Notes under the pieces: model-generated
Seen by the model: only the letters and a program-made list of their open reading frames with translations
Told to the model about the DNA's origin: nothing
Databases searched by the model: none
Program-made: the position numbers and the translations under genes
DNA from: Bacteriovorax stolpii
Lineage (GTDB): Bacteria; Bdellovibrionota; Bacteriovoracia; Bacteriovoracales; Bacteriovoracaceae
Length of the DNA stretch: 64,000 nt
NCBI GenBank assembly: GCA_945883845.1
Contig: CAMCYI010000012.1
Span: 57,921 to 121,920, forward strand
Direction of reading: 5' to 3'
Shown here: positions 15,927 through 24,779 of the stretch, piece after piece
Layout: the number at the start of each line of letters is the position of its first letter
Position numbering within the stretch: the stretch's first letter is position 1

Positions 15927-17679
15927 GGTTTCGGATACTCGTTCCACGTTTCGTACATTCAGCTTCGTACTCTTCGAGAATCGATTTCTCTTCATCATTT
16001 AAAAGATTCATATCAATGAGCACAGGATCAAAGCCCACGTACACAAACGGCTTGAATCTCAGCATCCCGGGATATTGCGGATGCTTTTCGACATGCACAA
16101 TGTTCTCGAGGCGAACGCCGCCGAAGCCAGAAATATAAATTCCCGGTTCGATAGACACTGCCTGACCCACTTTCATAGGGGCCTGAGAGGCCGTTGAAAT
16201 TCTTGGGCCTGGTTCATGGACGTGAATACCAACTCCGTGACCAGTACCATGATTATAATCATAGCCTTTCTTACGAAGTGGATTTCTTGTAATCCCGTCG
16301 AGAACAATGCCTTTCGTGCCTTCAGGGAAGACAGCACTCTGGCACGCAAGTAGACCTTTAAGAACGAGCGTATACATCTCAATCATCTTTGGATCTGGCT
16401 TATTTGATGATGCAAAAAATGTGCGTGTCGTATCTGTTGCCCAGCCACCATCAAAGTAGCCACCGGAATCCAGAAGGATCAGATCAGAATCTTTAATGAC
16501 CACTTCATCTGATGGACTGCTGTAATGAATGATGGAGCCGTTCGCTCCAACACCTGAAATAGTATTGAATGAGAGTTCAACTGCACCCTGCGCTTTGTAT
16601 TTTTTTGTTGTCTCGTTGTAGAGATCAAGCTCAGTAATTCTTTTTCCTGCTTTGATCGATTCTTTCACCCACTTGATGGTGCTGATGATCGCTTGATCTG
16701 CTTTACGAAACGAAGCGTCCATCTGCTGAATCTCCACCGGTTCCTTGATAGACTGGTAGTCAAAAAGTCCACCGGCTTTCTCCTTTAGCCTTTCAGTTCC
16801 AAACACATTCATCAGCATTGAAAAATCAGCTGAATTGATCATGCCCGGATCATAAGAGATTTCTTTCAGATGTAGCGTATTATGAAGTCTTTCCAGTTCA
16901 CGGGGAAGATCCGTGAATGGGATGCTGATCCATTCAATGCCGCTTTCTTTTTTAGCTTTCGCAGAAATCGGAGTTTCTTTTGTGACAAAGACGTACACTT
17001 TTTCTTTCGTCACAAGTGCTTTGGCGTAAAAGCTGCTTAAGAAAGGAAGATGAAATCCTCTGCAGTTAGTAATCCATGCGATGGAATCAAGTGCCGTGAC
17101 AAACATGGCTTCTTGCTCAGATTTGAATATCGCGCGAGTTTTCTCCAGAGTATCCCGGCCTCTCCATTCGCGCGGAACAAATGAAATTTCTGCCAATGCC
17201 GAGAGAGGTTCAAAAGTAATGTAACGGGCAAGTTCTCCCGGTTCGAGAGGAACTGTTTCCTGGGCTACCTGAGTCAGGCGTTTGAGATAACCGAGAGATG
17301 TCCGGTCAGATTCGTAACCCACTCTCTTCATACCCAGTCGGGTAATATCTTTAACTAGTTCTTCTGTGGTTGATGAATCTACGTTGATTTTCTGGATGTC
17401 GACTTCCGACGTATCCACTTCGATATCGGCCTGTTCATGGTAACGACCATCCACATAAAGACGGGCCTTACCATTTGCAGGAATGAGCACTTCGGCCATG
17501 GAGCCGGTGAAGTTTGTCACGTAAAAGCGGTGATTGTCCTGAAGAGGAACGTATTCATTAAGAAAAGGGTCAAAACTTGAGACGTAGAACCCGTCCAGGC
17601 CACGCTCAGTCATGAGTTTTTTGATCTTTTCAATGTTAGATTTGATGGTTTGATTTGATAGAGTGAACGCTTTTTTCAT
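15916..17679 (-). CDS. Xaa-Pro aminopeptidase P family (M24B)
   Basis: A 587-residue metallopeptidase that removes N-terminal residues preceding proline. The length and the two creatinase-like N-terminal domains resemble eukaryotic-type three-domain aminopeptidase P. Metal ligands are visible in LLDSGGYFDGGWATDTTRT (two Asp), NHGTGHGVGIHVHEPGP (His), SIEPGIY (Glu) and GGVRLENI (Glu). It has no signal peptide and should be cytoplasmic. GAGG lies eight bases before the ATG. It is transcribed divergently from tryptophan 2,3-dioxygenase with 58 nt between starts; both act on amino acids or peptides, consistent with use of prey or environmental protein. Confidence 0.93.
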   Translation of the reverse strand: MKKAFTLSNQTIKSNIEKIKKLMTERGLDGFYVSSFDPFLNEYVPLQDNHRFYVTNFTGSMAEVLIPANGKARLYVDGRYHEQADIEVDTSEVDIQKINVDSSTTEELVKDITRLGMKRVGYESDRTSLGYLKRLTQVAQETVPLEPGELARYITFEPLSALAEISFVPREWRGRDTLEKTRAIFKSEQEAMFVTALDSIAWITNCRGFHLPFLSSFYAKALVTKEKVYVFVTKETPISAKAKKESGIEWISIPFTDLPRELERLHNTLHLKEISYDPGMINSADFSMLMNVFGTERLKEKAGGLFDYQSIKEPVEIQQMDASFRKADQAIISTIKWVKESIKAGKRITELDLYNETTKKYKAQGAVELSFNTISGVGANGSIIHYSSPSDEVVIKDSDLILLDSGGYFDGGWATDTTRTFFASSNKPDPKMIEMYTLVLKGLLACQSAVFPEGTKGIVLDGITRNPLRKKGYDYNHGTGHGVGIHVHEPGPRISTASQAPMKVGQAVSIEPGIYISGFGGVRLENIVHVEKHPQYPGMLRFKPFVYVGFDPVLIDMNLLNDEEKSILEEYEAECTKRGTSIRNLKI

Positions 17680-17737
17680 AGAATAAACCTCGTCCTAACA
17701 AAATACTCTCCTCCCCCATTCTTGGGAAGGCTCTTTT

Positions 17738-18835
17738 ATGAAAATCCTGAAACCTGTGTACTATGGCGACTACCTGCAGCTCCCTAAAATCCTCGGTGCA
17801 CAAGCACCAGAGAGTGCGAAATATGGTCCTGCTGCCCACGAAGAAACACTCTTTATCATCATTCATCAGACCTACGAGCTTTGGTTTAAGCAAATCCTTC
17901 ACGAACTTGATTCCATCCGTACACTCATGCATCGTGATTTTGTTCCTTCGACAGACCTGTCGGTGATTAATTCACGCATCGAAAGAGTGACAACGATACA
18001 GCAGATTCTTATTGATCAGATTCGTGTGATGGAGACGATGACGACTCTGGACTTCATGGAGTTCAGGGATTATCTCGTTCCTGCTTCCGGATTTCAGAGT
18101 CTCCAGTTCAGATTGATTGAAGCAACCCTGGGAATCAAACCTCAGCACCGTATGGAAGTGGAAAAGAATTTTTTCAATTCACGCCTGAAAGCCGAAGACA
18201 AAAAAAGTCTCGAAGACACTGAAAAGAATATCAGCATTCTCGAACTTCTCGAAGAATGGCTTTCACGTATGCCATTCTCTCAATTCGATGGCTTTGATTT
18301 CTGGGGCGAATACGCTGTCGCAGTCAACACCATGCTCTCGCAGGATCACGAAATTATTTCCGGCAACCCTTCTCTCGACGAACGTACACGCATGATGGAG
18401 CTTAAAAACCTGGAGATGACCCGAGAAACTTTCTCCACTCTCCTCGATGCTCATCGATTTGATGAATGGAGAAAAGAAGGAAAGGTTCGTCTCTCTCAGA
18501 GAGCGATGATGTCGGCTGTCTTCATTTATCTTTATCGCGACTATCCGGCACTACAGATGCCGTTCAAGATCCTGAACAATCTGGTTGAAGTTGATGAGAA
18601 ATTTACAACCTGGCGATACCGTCACGCGATCATGGTCCAGAGAATTCTCGGCACAAAAATCGGAACTGGTGGATCTTCCGGTCACGAATACCTGAAATCT
18701 ACGACTGAAAGAAACAGGGCCTTCCTGGATTTCTTCAATCTCGCAACGTTCCTTCTTCCGAAATCAATGATCCCGAAACTTCCTCACGAAATTATCGACC
18801 AACTGGATATCGTTTATGATTCTGTCCGGAACTAA
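17738..18835 (+). CDS. kynA: Tryptophan 2,3-dioxygenase
   Basis: A haem enzyme opening the indole ring of L-tryptophan to N-formylkynurenine, the first step of the kynurenine pathway. The 365-residue sequence carries the substrate pocket HEETLFIIIHQTYELWFKQ (Phe and His of the active site), the haem-contact segment WRYRHAIMVQRILG and the GTGGSSGHEYL loop. It is longer than the Xanthomonas enzyme (about 300) and nearer the animal length. AAGG precedes the ATG. No kynureninase or formamidase lies nearby. Cytoplasmic; no regulator site could be seen in the 58-nt divergent region. Confidence 0.94.
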   Translation: MKILKPVYYGDYLQLPKILGAQAPESAKYGPAAHEETLFIIIHQTYELWFKQILHELDSIRTLMHRDFVPSTDLSVINSRIERVTTIQQILIDQIRVMETMTTLDFMEFRDYLVPASGFQSLQFRLIEATLGIKPQHRMEVEKNFFNSRLKAEDKKSLEDTEKNISILELLEEWLSRMPFSQFDGFDFWGEYAVAVNTMLSQDHEIISGNPSLDERTRMMELKNLEMTRETFSTLLDAHRFDEWRKEGKVRLSQRAMMSAVFIYLYRDYPALQMPFKILNNLVEVDEKFTTWRYRHAIMVQRILGTKIGTGGSSGHEYLKSTTERNRAFLDFFNLATFLLPKSMIPKLPHEIIDQLDIVYDSVRN

Positions 18836-19183
18836 GACAGTTCTGGTCAGATGCTTAAACAAACGTAGTTTAGCGCCCTAAAAACAAGTTTTTTAAAGAC
18901 TTGGAAGCTCAATCCTTGCTTCAAGGACCTTAAATGGCATGGGCACTTCATCACATGTGGGACCTGGCCTGAAAACGATGCAGAGGCCTTTCATAAGCGA
19001 GGGAAAAGGGGTCGTTTTGGATTCGGTCTCTACCAGGATTCGAGTGATGTTCACGACCTGATTCTTAAACTTCACAATTTGTAAAATAAAACAATACCTT
19101 ACCCAACAATTCCTTAAAGTTTTCTCATTTAATGCCGAGAAGACCTCATGTAACCACCATAGTTCGTGAGTAAGGATACGAGT
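18836..19183. other. Intergenic region with start-less open frame
   Basis: About 350 nt without an assignable gene. On the plus strand a frame is open from 18869 to a TAA at 19082-19084 (71 codons), with protein-like composition (WHGHFITCGTWPENDAEAF), but has no ATG, GTG or TTG; an ATG at 18851 in the same frame is cut off by TAG at 18866. On the minus strand a GTG-initiated 60-codon frame (18893-19075) has no ribosome binding site. Either could be a decayed gene. No terminator was seen after kynA. Confidence 0.4.
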
Positions 19184-19345
19184 ATGAGCATTAAATTAGG
19201 ATCAGTTGTCTTTGTTTTGTTAGCGTGTTTTATCGCTAAGATTTCATTTGAAACTGCTATCGCAGAAAAAAATCCTGAGAAAGTTAACGAACGCTCACCT
19301 GCTTCAATTGATCAAAGCTATAACGATCACATGAACAAACGTTAA
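19184..19345 (+). CDS. Small exported or membrane peptide, 53 residues
   Basis: A short gene starting ATG at 19184 with AAGGA nine bases upstream. The product has one hydrophobic stretch (LGSVVFVLLACFIAKI) and a possible cut after ETAIA, leaving a hydrophilic tail (EKNPEKVNERSPASIDQ...). It could be a secreted 26-residue peptide or a bitopic membrane microprotein. The stop overlaps the convergent murD stop by 4 nt, as with other true gene pairs here. No homologue known to me. Confidence 0.65.
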   Translation: MSIKLGSVVFVLLACFIAKISFETAIAEKNPEKVNERSPASIDQSYNDHMNKR

Positions 19346-20661
19346 AGAATTTCTTTCGCCCAGCTTTTGAACTTCTCTCCACGATCCACATAATTTTTAA
19401 ACTGATCAAACGACGGAAACGCCGGTGAGAAAACTAAATTGCCTTTCAACTTTCTTTCCTTCGCCATTTTAAAAACATTCACCAGATCTTTCCCCATCGT
19501 CACAGAGAAATCATTTTTAAGTTCATCGAACAGTCTCTGTGTCACATCACCAATCGTAAAAATTTCCGTGATCTGATTTTTAAACGGTAGAAGGTCAGGA
19601 AGAAAAAGATCTCCTTCACTCCGGAGTTTCCCTCCGAGAATCAAGTAGAGAGGCCCAGGAGATTCCTTGAACGCTTTGATCGCAGTACTGGTTGCGAGTG
19701 AGTTTGTGCTTTTAGCATCGTTATAAACGCTGAGACCATTTTTACTCAGGACAAATTCAAGACGATGGGCAACACCAGCAAACTCATTGATGAACTCCTG
19801 AAAAAGCTGATCCAGGTTCTGAATGCCTAGTGTCTGCAAGGTTTTCCAGGCGGCATAAAAGTTTGCTTCGTTATGTTCACCACGGACTCTGGCATTAGAA
19901 AAATCAAACTTTGATTTGAAATCCTGTGGAAGGTTTCCTTTTGTAAAAAAATCTTTTTTTGAAGGATGGTTTTCAATATCAGCAAGGAAAGGATTTTCAG
20001 TACCCAGAATCAGAGAATCAGTCTTGTTCATGTTAGTGAGCATGCGAAACTTGGCCTTGGCATAGTCGTGAACAGCATCATATCTTTCTGAATGATTAGG
20101 AACGATGTTAAGGATAAGTCCGACTTGTGGATGAAATTCGTGAATCGTTTCAAGCTGAAAACTTGAAACTTCGATAACTGCGTAATCAAACTGTTCACCT
20201 GATAACGGCAGGTCACAGTAAGGCACTCCAATATTTCCACCGCAGAAAACTCTTTTCCCGGATTTTCTAAGAGCTTCGGCAATCATCGTGGTCGTTGTGG
20301 TCTTACCGTTTGAGCCGGTTATTGCGATCACCGGGATATTGCTGGAACTCTGGTAAGCGTACTCAATCTCAGAAAGAATCGGCACACCTTTCTTGACGGC
20401 TTCGGTGAGCACAGGATGCGTGAGCGGGATTCCCGGAGAGATAATGATAAGATCCATCTTGGGAAAATGGCGGGCGAAATCGTCTTCTGAAGAGGCCATG
20501 CAAGGGGTCAGCAGTTGATCAAGCCCATCCTGTTTCAACCATGTAAAAGGATCACCTTTATTGACGCCAAAGACCTCTTCACCCTTCTTCTGGGCTAGCT
20601 GGACCGCCGCCTTACCCGACTTCCCCATTCCGAAAACAGCAACTTTATTTATCTTGCCCAT
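19342..20661 (-). CDS. murD: UDP-N-acetylmuramoylalanine--D-glutamate ligase
   Basis: Adds D-glutamate to UDP-MurNAc-L-Ala in the cytoplasmic stage of peptidoglycan synthesis. The 439 residues show the N-terminal nucleotide-sugar domain (GMGKSGKAA), the ATP site AITGSNGKTTTT (114-124), SSFQLE, NIVPNHSERY and the C-terminal YNDAKSTN plus LILGG motifs of Mur ligases. It stands apart from other mur genes, outside a dcw cluster. Its start lies only 25 bp from the divergent methyltransferase start, so promoters must overlap the genes. ATG is at 20659-20661. Confidence 0.95.
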   Translation of the reverse strand: MGKINKVAVFGMGKSGKAAVQLAQKKGEEVFGVNKGDPFTWLKQDGLDQLLTPCMASSEDDFARHFPKMDLIIISPGIPLTHPVLTEAVKKGVPILSEIEYAYQSSSNIPVIAITGSNGKTTTTTMIAEALRKSGKRVFCGGNIGVPYCDLPLSGEQFDYAVIEVSSFQLETIHEFHPQVGLILNIVPNHSERYDAVHDYAKAKFRMLTNMNKTDSLILGTENPFLADIENHPSKKDFFTKGNLPQDFKSKFDFSNARVRGEHNEANFYAAWKTLQTLGIQNLDQLFQEFINEFAGVAHRLEFVLSKNGLSVYNDAKSTNSLATSTAIKAFKESPGPLYLILGGKLRSEGDLFLPDLLPFKNQITEIFTIGDVTQRLFDELKNDFSVTMGKDLVNVFKMAKERKLKGNLVFSPAFPSFDQFKNYVDRGEKFKSWAKEIL

Positions 20662-20686
20662 AAGCTATGCTATACCTCTACTATCC

Positions 20687-21934
20687 ATGAAACATCAGGA
20701 ACGCTTTCTCGCCATACACGATTTCCTCTTAGCCTATCAAAGAATATGGCAAAACGAAATCATGCTCCTTTATCCCCGGCCTCTGGATGATTATCCCGCA
20801 GACTGGGTTGAAGAAATGGCAACTTTCCGGGAGAAAGAAGACTTGATCCGGATTGAAAAGAAAGACGTTTTTGATTATATCAAAAATCCTGGTCTCATTT
20901 CTTTTTATAAGAACATTGAAAGACTCTCAGCACTTCCGACGATACCAGATTTACCGGCAATGCCAGTGGACCAGACAACGTATCTCTACATGATTCCCAA
21001 GAAGCAATACGAAATCAAGACTCTCTCACCTCTCGTGAATCAGTTTTATCATCAGCACGGGATTGATGGGATTATCGACATAGGTGGTGGAGTAGGTCTT
21101 CTTGCTCAGACTTTGGTTAATCAATACGGCCTCAAAGTTACAAGTGTCGACATGGATCCTGTCATGCAGAAGTCGGGTCAGGAAAGAAATATCAAGTTCA
21201 CAAAGACACCGGACAATCTTGTCCAGTTTGTACCGATTAAAGTTGATGCAGATGATTTTTCATTTAACCGCTTACTTGAAAAAAACAAGATGACTCTGGG
21301 ACTGCATACCTGTGGGATTCTTGCCAATGATCAGCTTCGTGCCAGTGTGAAAAATAATATCCGCGGGATTATCAACTTTGGATGTTGCTACAATAAACTT
21401 GAAGATGTCGAAGACTCTGAGAATATCTCGGCGCTGGCCTCATCGCTTGATAACAAAATTGAGATGTCGCATTTTGCCCTGACTCTTGCGGCCCGTGCTC
21501 ATCGAAAAATGGATGATAAAGATTATGATCTCAAGCTCAAGGTAAAACTTTACCGATATGCGATCCACTTTCTTCTCCATGACGAATATGGCTTTAAAAA
21601 ATTGGTCACACTTGGAAACTCATCTCCCAAACTCTACGATGAATCCTTTGGTGTTTATGTTCTGGAACAGTTCCGGAGAATTAACATTAAATCAAAGCAT
21701 ACCCAGGAAGAACTGGACGCCTACTTTGCTGAGCCAGACCGGCAGGAGCTTATCTGGAAAATGCTTGCGGCCGGTACAATTAGAAATGCGACCGGCAGAT
21801 TGCTGGAACTTTATTTGCTTTTGGACAGAGTGATTTACCTTGAAGAAAACGGATACGAGACTGAGTTGATGGAATTTTTCAATGAAGAACTCTCCCCCCG
21901 CAACATTGGCATTGTTGCGAGGAGAAAGATTTAA
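20687..21934 (+). CDS. METTL25/RRNAD1-like methyltransferase
   Basis: A 415-residue SAM-dependent methyltransferase-fold protein. Motif I is DIGGGVG (131-137), followed by VTSVDMDP with an acidic ribose-binding residue, then GLHTCG (205-210) and FGCCYNKL (231-238). The combination of the HTCG and GCCY blocks is the hallmark of Methyltransf_32 proteins, best known from eukaryotic METTL25 and RRNAD1. N-terminal FLLAYQRIWQNEIMLLYPRP and the C-terminal helical part are unassigned. An ORF extension to 20561 inside murD is spurious. No clear Shine-Dalgarno precedes the ATG. The substrate is unknown. Confidence 0.82.
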   Translation: MKHQERFLAIHDFLLAYQRIWQNEIMLLYPRPLDDYPADWVEEMATFREKEDLIRIEKKDVFDYIKNPGLISFYKNIERLSALPTIPDLPAMPVDQTTYLYMIPKKQYEIKTLSPLVNQFYHQHGIDGIIDIGGGVGLLAQTLVNQYGLKVTSVDMDPVMQKSGQERNIKFTKTPDNLVQFVPIKVDADDFSFNRLLEKNKMTLGLHTCGILANDQLRASVKNNIRGIINFGCCYNKLEDVEDSENISALASSLDNKIEMSHFALTLAARAHRKMDDKDYDLKLKVKLYRYAIHFLLHDEYGFKKLVTLGNSSPKLYDESFGVYVLEQFRRINIKSKHTQEELDAYFAEPDRQELIWKMLAAGTIRNATGRLLELYLLLDRVIYLEENGYETELMEFFNEELSPRNIGIVARRKI

Positions 21935-21993
21935 GTTTTATTCTGCGATAAAGTTGAAAGATCCAAATATTAAGACGAGAGATGTGATTGCGA

Positions 21994-22770
21994 TTAGTTC
22001 AAATGAAACACTTCTTTCATTTCCTGACGAAGCAGTTCCATCTTGTGATCTATATCGGGATGATTTACATCAGATGGATCCAGGAGATAATTCTCAGGGC
22101 CCATTGATTTGATCATCAGCTTGGTCTGCCAGATGTTATCGTTCGGAAGATTCATATCCTGCCGGTACTTATACTTTTCAAGGATATCTTCGTTGATGAA
22201 TTCCTGGATCGTATTGAAATACTGATCGTTGTAAATTTTCTTTCCGTTCTCAAGTCGTGTGTAACCACGGACAACGTAATCGATATACACAACGTCACAC
22301 TCAAACACTTCGAACATATAGTTCAAAGCTTTCAAAGGAATGATTTCCCCACAAGTCGCAACGTCCAGGTCGAGACGGAAAGTACAAATACCTTCGGGGT
22401 CAGAAACGTCCGGATATGTATGTGTACAGATGTGAGACTTATCGAGGTGCATTTTCACTGAAGCATTCGGAGAAGAAGCTGAAGCCTCCCAACCGCCACC
22501 TTTGATATCTGACATCAACGTCATCGTCGAAGCACCAACCGGATCATAATCCTGAATGCTTTCCTTGAGGATGTTAGCTTCAATGATGCTGCAGATGTTG
22601 CGGGCGATGTCTCGAATGTTCGTAGCATTGAACTTCGTGTGAATGTAATTGATGTATTCTTGCTTCTGCTTTTCATTCATCGCAATGTTGAAGTCATAGA
22701 AATTGAACGAAAGAATCTTCGTCAGATTGTTAAAGCCGGAAAGCTTGATCGTTTCCTGTGTATTTCCCAT
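21994..22770 (-). CDS. speD: S-adenosylmethionine decarboxylase, E. coli type
   Basis: Makes decarboxylated SAM, the aminopropyl donor for spermidine. At 258 residues it matches the proenzyme of the E. coli class. The self-cleavage site lies in HLDKSHICTHTYP: Ser112 by my count, the same number as the E. coli serine that becomes the pyruvoyl group. The GFNNLTKILSFNFYD N-terminus, STCGE-like ATCGEIIPLKALNY and VVRGYTR blocks agree. The ATG at 22770 follows a GGGGGTGG stretch and is preferred over the upstream one at 22785. No spermidine synthase is in the window. A strong promoter lies at 22820-22848. Confidence 0.95.
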   Translation of the reverse strand: MGNTQETIKLSGFNNLTKILSFNFYDFNIAMNEKQKQEYINYIHTKFNATNIRDIARNICSIIEANILKESIQDYDPVGASTMTLMSDIKGGGWEASASSPNASVKMHLDKSHICTHTYPDVSDPEGICTFRLDLDVATCGEIIPLKALNYMFEVFECDVVYIDYVVRGYTRLENGKKIYNDQYFNTIQEFINEDILEKYKYRQDMNLPNDNIWQTKLMIKSMGPENYLLDPSDVNHPDIDHKMELLRQEMKEVFHLN

Positions 22771-22819
22771 GATCCACCCCCGCACCGAAATGCTGTGAAA
22801 GGTTTAAAGCAAAGTACTT

Positions 22820-22848
22820 TTTATATGGAACAAAGAGGTTTTTGACAA
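22820..22848 (-). promoter_or_regulatory. Sigma-70-type promoter of speD
   Basis: On the minus strand TTGTCA (22843-22848) and TATAAA (22820-22825) are 17 bp apart, giving a leader of roughly 43 nt. The -35 overlaps the U-tract end of the mdh terminator. Confidence 0.65.
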
Positions 22849-22886
22849 GAAAAAAGGGCCCGAAGCGTCACCACTTAGGGCCCTTA
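22848..22886 (-). terminator. Rho-independent terminator of mdh
   Basis: Inverted repeat AAGGGCCC (22854-22861) and GGGCCCTT (22878-22885) with a 16-nt loop, followed on the minus strand by TTTTTTCTTG. It sits 14 nt after the mdh stop. Confidence 0.8.
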
Positions 22887-22899
22887 TTGAAATCTTAAC

Positions 22900-23889
22900 T
22901 TAGATCAAGCCGAGAGACTTCACGGCATCTCTTTCGCCACGGAGTTCTTCGAGAGTTGCCTTGAATTTTTCTGTACCAAATTCGTTGTGCTTAATTCCTT
23001 CGATCACTTTGAGCTTTCCGCCCTCAGTACGACATGGGAATGAGAAAATCAGACCCTTATCGACTCCGTATTCGCCGTTTGAGCTGAGACACATTGAATA
23101 TGTTTCGCCGGCCGGAGTATCCATCACGAGGCTGCGGACACCGTCTACAGCAGCATTGGCAGCTGAAGCAGCAGATGACATACCACGTGCCTTGATAATT
23201 GCAGCTCCACGCTGTTGTACAGTCTTGATGAATTCGCCTTTCAGCCATTCATGATCAGAAATTACATCAGTCACAGGTTTGCCGTTGATCGTTGCATTGT
23301 AAAAATCAGGATACTGAGTAGATGAGTGGTTACCCCAGATCGTCAGGTTTTTAACAGCAGTAACATCTGTGCCAGCTTTAATGGCCAGCTGAGACTTCGC
23401 ACGGTTCTCATCAAGAGAAGTCATCGCGAAGAAACGATCTGCAGGAAGGCCTTTAGCGTTGTTCATGGCGATCAAAGCGTTTGTGTTGCAAGGATTACCG
23501 ACAACAAAAACACGGACGTCAGAAGCTGCAGACTTCTCAACGGCTTTTGCCTGAGCAGTGAAAATACCACCGTTGATTTTAAGAAGATCAGCTCTCTCCA
23601 TTCCATCCTTGCGTGGAACAGCTCCAACACACACAACCCAGTTCGCATCTTTGAATGCTGTATTGAGATCAGAAGTCAGCACGATATTTTTAAGGAGTGG
23701 GAAAGCGCAATCTTCGAGCTCCATGGCAACACCCTTGAGTGCCGGAAGTGCTGGCTCAAGTTCAAGAAGCTGAAGTTCAACTTCTGTTTCGTTTCCAAAC
23801 ATCTGTCCGGAAGCAATTCTAAAAAGTAATGCGTAACCGATCTGTCCAGCAGCACCAGTCACTGCAACCTTGACTCTTTTCTTGCCCAT
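22900..23889 (-). CDS. mdh: Malate dehydrogenase
   Basis: NAD-dependent interconversion of malate and oxaloacetate in the TCA cycle. The 329 residues start with the Rossmann motif [17 protein letters not shown], then [41 protein letters not shown] (substrate Arg loop), [13 protein letters not shown] and [12 protein letters not shown] with the catalytic His. The longer length and these blocks place it in the cytosolic-type (MDH type 2) group rather than the E. coli type. GGATAT precedes the ATG. A TATAAT on the minus strand at 23927-23932 is a possible -10 with a weak -35. Confidence 0.96.
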   Translation of the reverse strand: MGKKRVKVAVTGAAGQIGYALLFRIASGQMFGNETEVELQLLELEPALPALKGVAMELEDCAFPLLKNIVLTSDLNTAFKDANWVVCVGAVPRKDGMERADLLKINGGIFTAQAKAVEKSAASDVRVFVVGNPCNTNALIAMNNAKGLPADRFFAMTSLDENRAKSQLAIKAGTDVTAVKNLTIWGNHSSTQYPDFYNATINGKPVTDVISDHEWLKGEFIKTVQQRGAAIIKARGMSSAASAANAAVDGVRSLVMDTPAGETYSMCLSSNGEYGVDKGLIFSFPCRTEGGKLKVIEGIKHNEFGTEKFKATLEELRGERDAVKSLGLI

Positions 23890-23972
23890 ATATCCTCCAT
23901 GGAATCGTTTAAAAATTTATGTCCCCATTATAGGGGAAAGGGCCATGATTCTCACCTTTTATTCGTCTCGTC

Positions 23973-24002
23973 TGGACAAATTCTTAGGATGAAGCATAGT
24001 AT
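23973..24002 (+). promoter_or_regulatory. Candidate promoter of the Arg/Gly-rich protein gene
   Basis: TGGACA (23973-23978) and TAGTAT (23997-24002) with an 18-bp spacer, about 38 nt upstream of the GTG start at 24040. Confidence 0.45.
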
Positions 24003-24039
24003 TAAGACTAAATGAGTATTTCATGTCGAGGAGATTTTT

Positions 24040-24729
24040 GTGTCTGAACAAAGACCGAATTCAAATTCACCGGGCGGCCCTGGTCAGGGCGGCGGTGGTG
24101 GACAAGCCGGCGGTAGCAGAAGACGTCGTCGTCCGCAGAATCGTGGTCCAAACAGCGCCAACGCTGGCGGTAACCGTGATCAGCGCGGTCCAGGTCAGGA
24201 TGCATCTTCTCAGCCTCAAAACCGTCCTCAGAACCCTCCCAGACCTCAGGGGCAGGGACAAGGACCTCGTCCGTCTGGTGGCGGGAATCGCTCACGCAGA
24301 GGCGGTGGACGAGTTCTGACCTCAAATCAGGTCCTGGTGAAATACGATAATCTTCTGGAACAACATTTGATCACCCGCCGGAAATACTACGACTATTTTA
24401 ACCGTGTAGATGATCGCCAGCTTCGCCGTCTGGAAAAAAACTTCTACGATTCTATTGAACATCTTCGTCGCTTTGAAGCGAACCTGGAACCTTGGCAGAG
24501 AGAGGCACTTGAAAGCCGTAAGACTGAGCGCTATAGCCCTGATCTGACTTACTCTCTTAATCGCGGCTGGAATCCGGAAGAAATCGCCAAAGCAGATTTT
24601 CAACCTGACGAAAATGAAGATCCGCATTTTAAGGAATCTCAGAAAGAAGCATTCGCAGAATATAAAGATGATACTGAAGAATCAGAAGGGTCTTTCGAAG
24701 ACTACCTTAAACTAAAAGGGCAAGCCTGA
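24040..24729 (+). CDS. Arg/Gly-rich low-complexity protein with helical C-terminal domain
   Basis: A 229-residue protein starting at GTG, with GAGGAG six bases upstream. Residues 1-95 are low complexity, made of Gly, Pro, Arg, Gln and Asn (GGGGGQAGGSRRRRRP, PRPQGQGQGPRP, RSRRGGGR), resembling RGG-box regions that bind RNA. Residues 95-229 form a separate, conserved-looking domain: VLVKYDNLLEQHLITRRKYY, then a helical HLRRFEANLEPWQREALE and an acidic tail (DENEDPHF, DDTEESEGSFEDYL). The basic disordered N-terminus and acidic tail suggest a nucleic-acid-binding protein. No named family is recognised. A hairpin overlaps the stop codon. Confidence 0.8.
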   Translation: MSEQRPNSNSPGGPGQGGGGGQAGGSRRRRRPQNRGPNSANAGGNRDQRGPGQDASSQPQNRPQNPPRPQGQGQGPRPSGGGNRSRRGGGRVLTSNQVLVKYDNLLEQHLITRRKYYDYFNRVDDRQLRRLEKNFYDSIEHLRRFEANLEPWQREALESRKTERYSPDLTYSLNRGWNPEEIAKADFQPDENEDPHFKESQKEAFAEYKDDTEESEGSFEDYLKLKGQA

Positions 24730-24739
24730 GCTTGCCCTT
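24716..24739 (+). terminator. Hairpin overlapping the stop codon of the Arg/Gly-rich gene
   Basis: A 10-bp stem (AAGGGCAAGC / GCTTGCCCTT) with a 4-nt loop CTGA; the TGA stop is in the loop. The downstream tract (CCGTTAATTTCAATTTT) is U-rich but interrupted, so termination is plausible rather than certain. Confidence 0.55.
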
Positions 24740-24779
24740 CCGTTAATTTCAATTTTAATTACATTGTGAAGAACTGGAA

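Noticed and set aside
24008..24325. Minus-strand open frames opposite the Arg/Gly-rich gene
   Set aside because: They are antisense shadows of a low-complexity, GC-rich coding region; no ribosome binding site.
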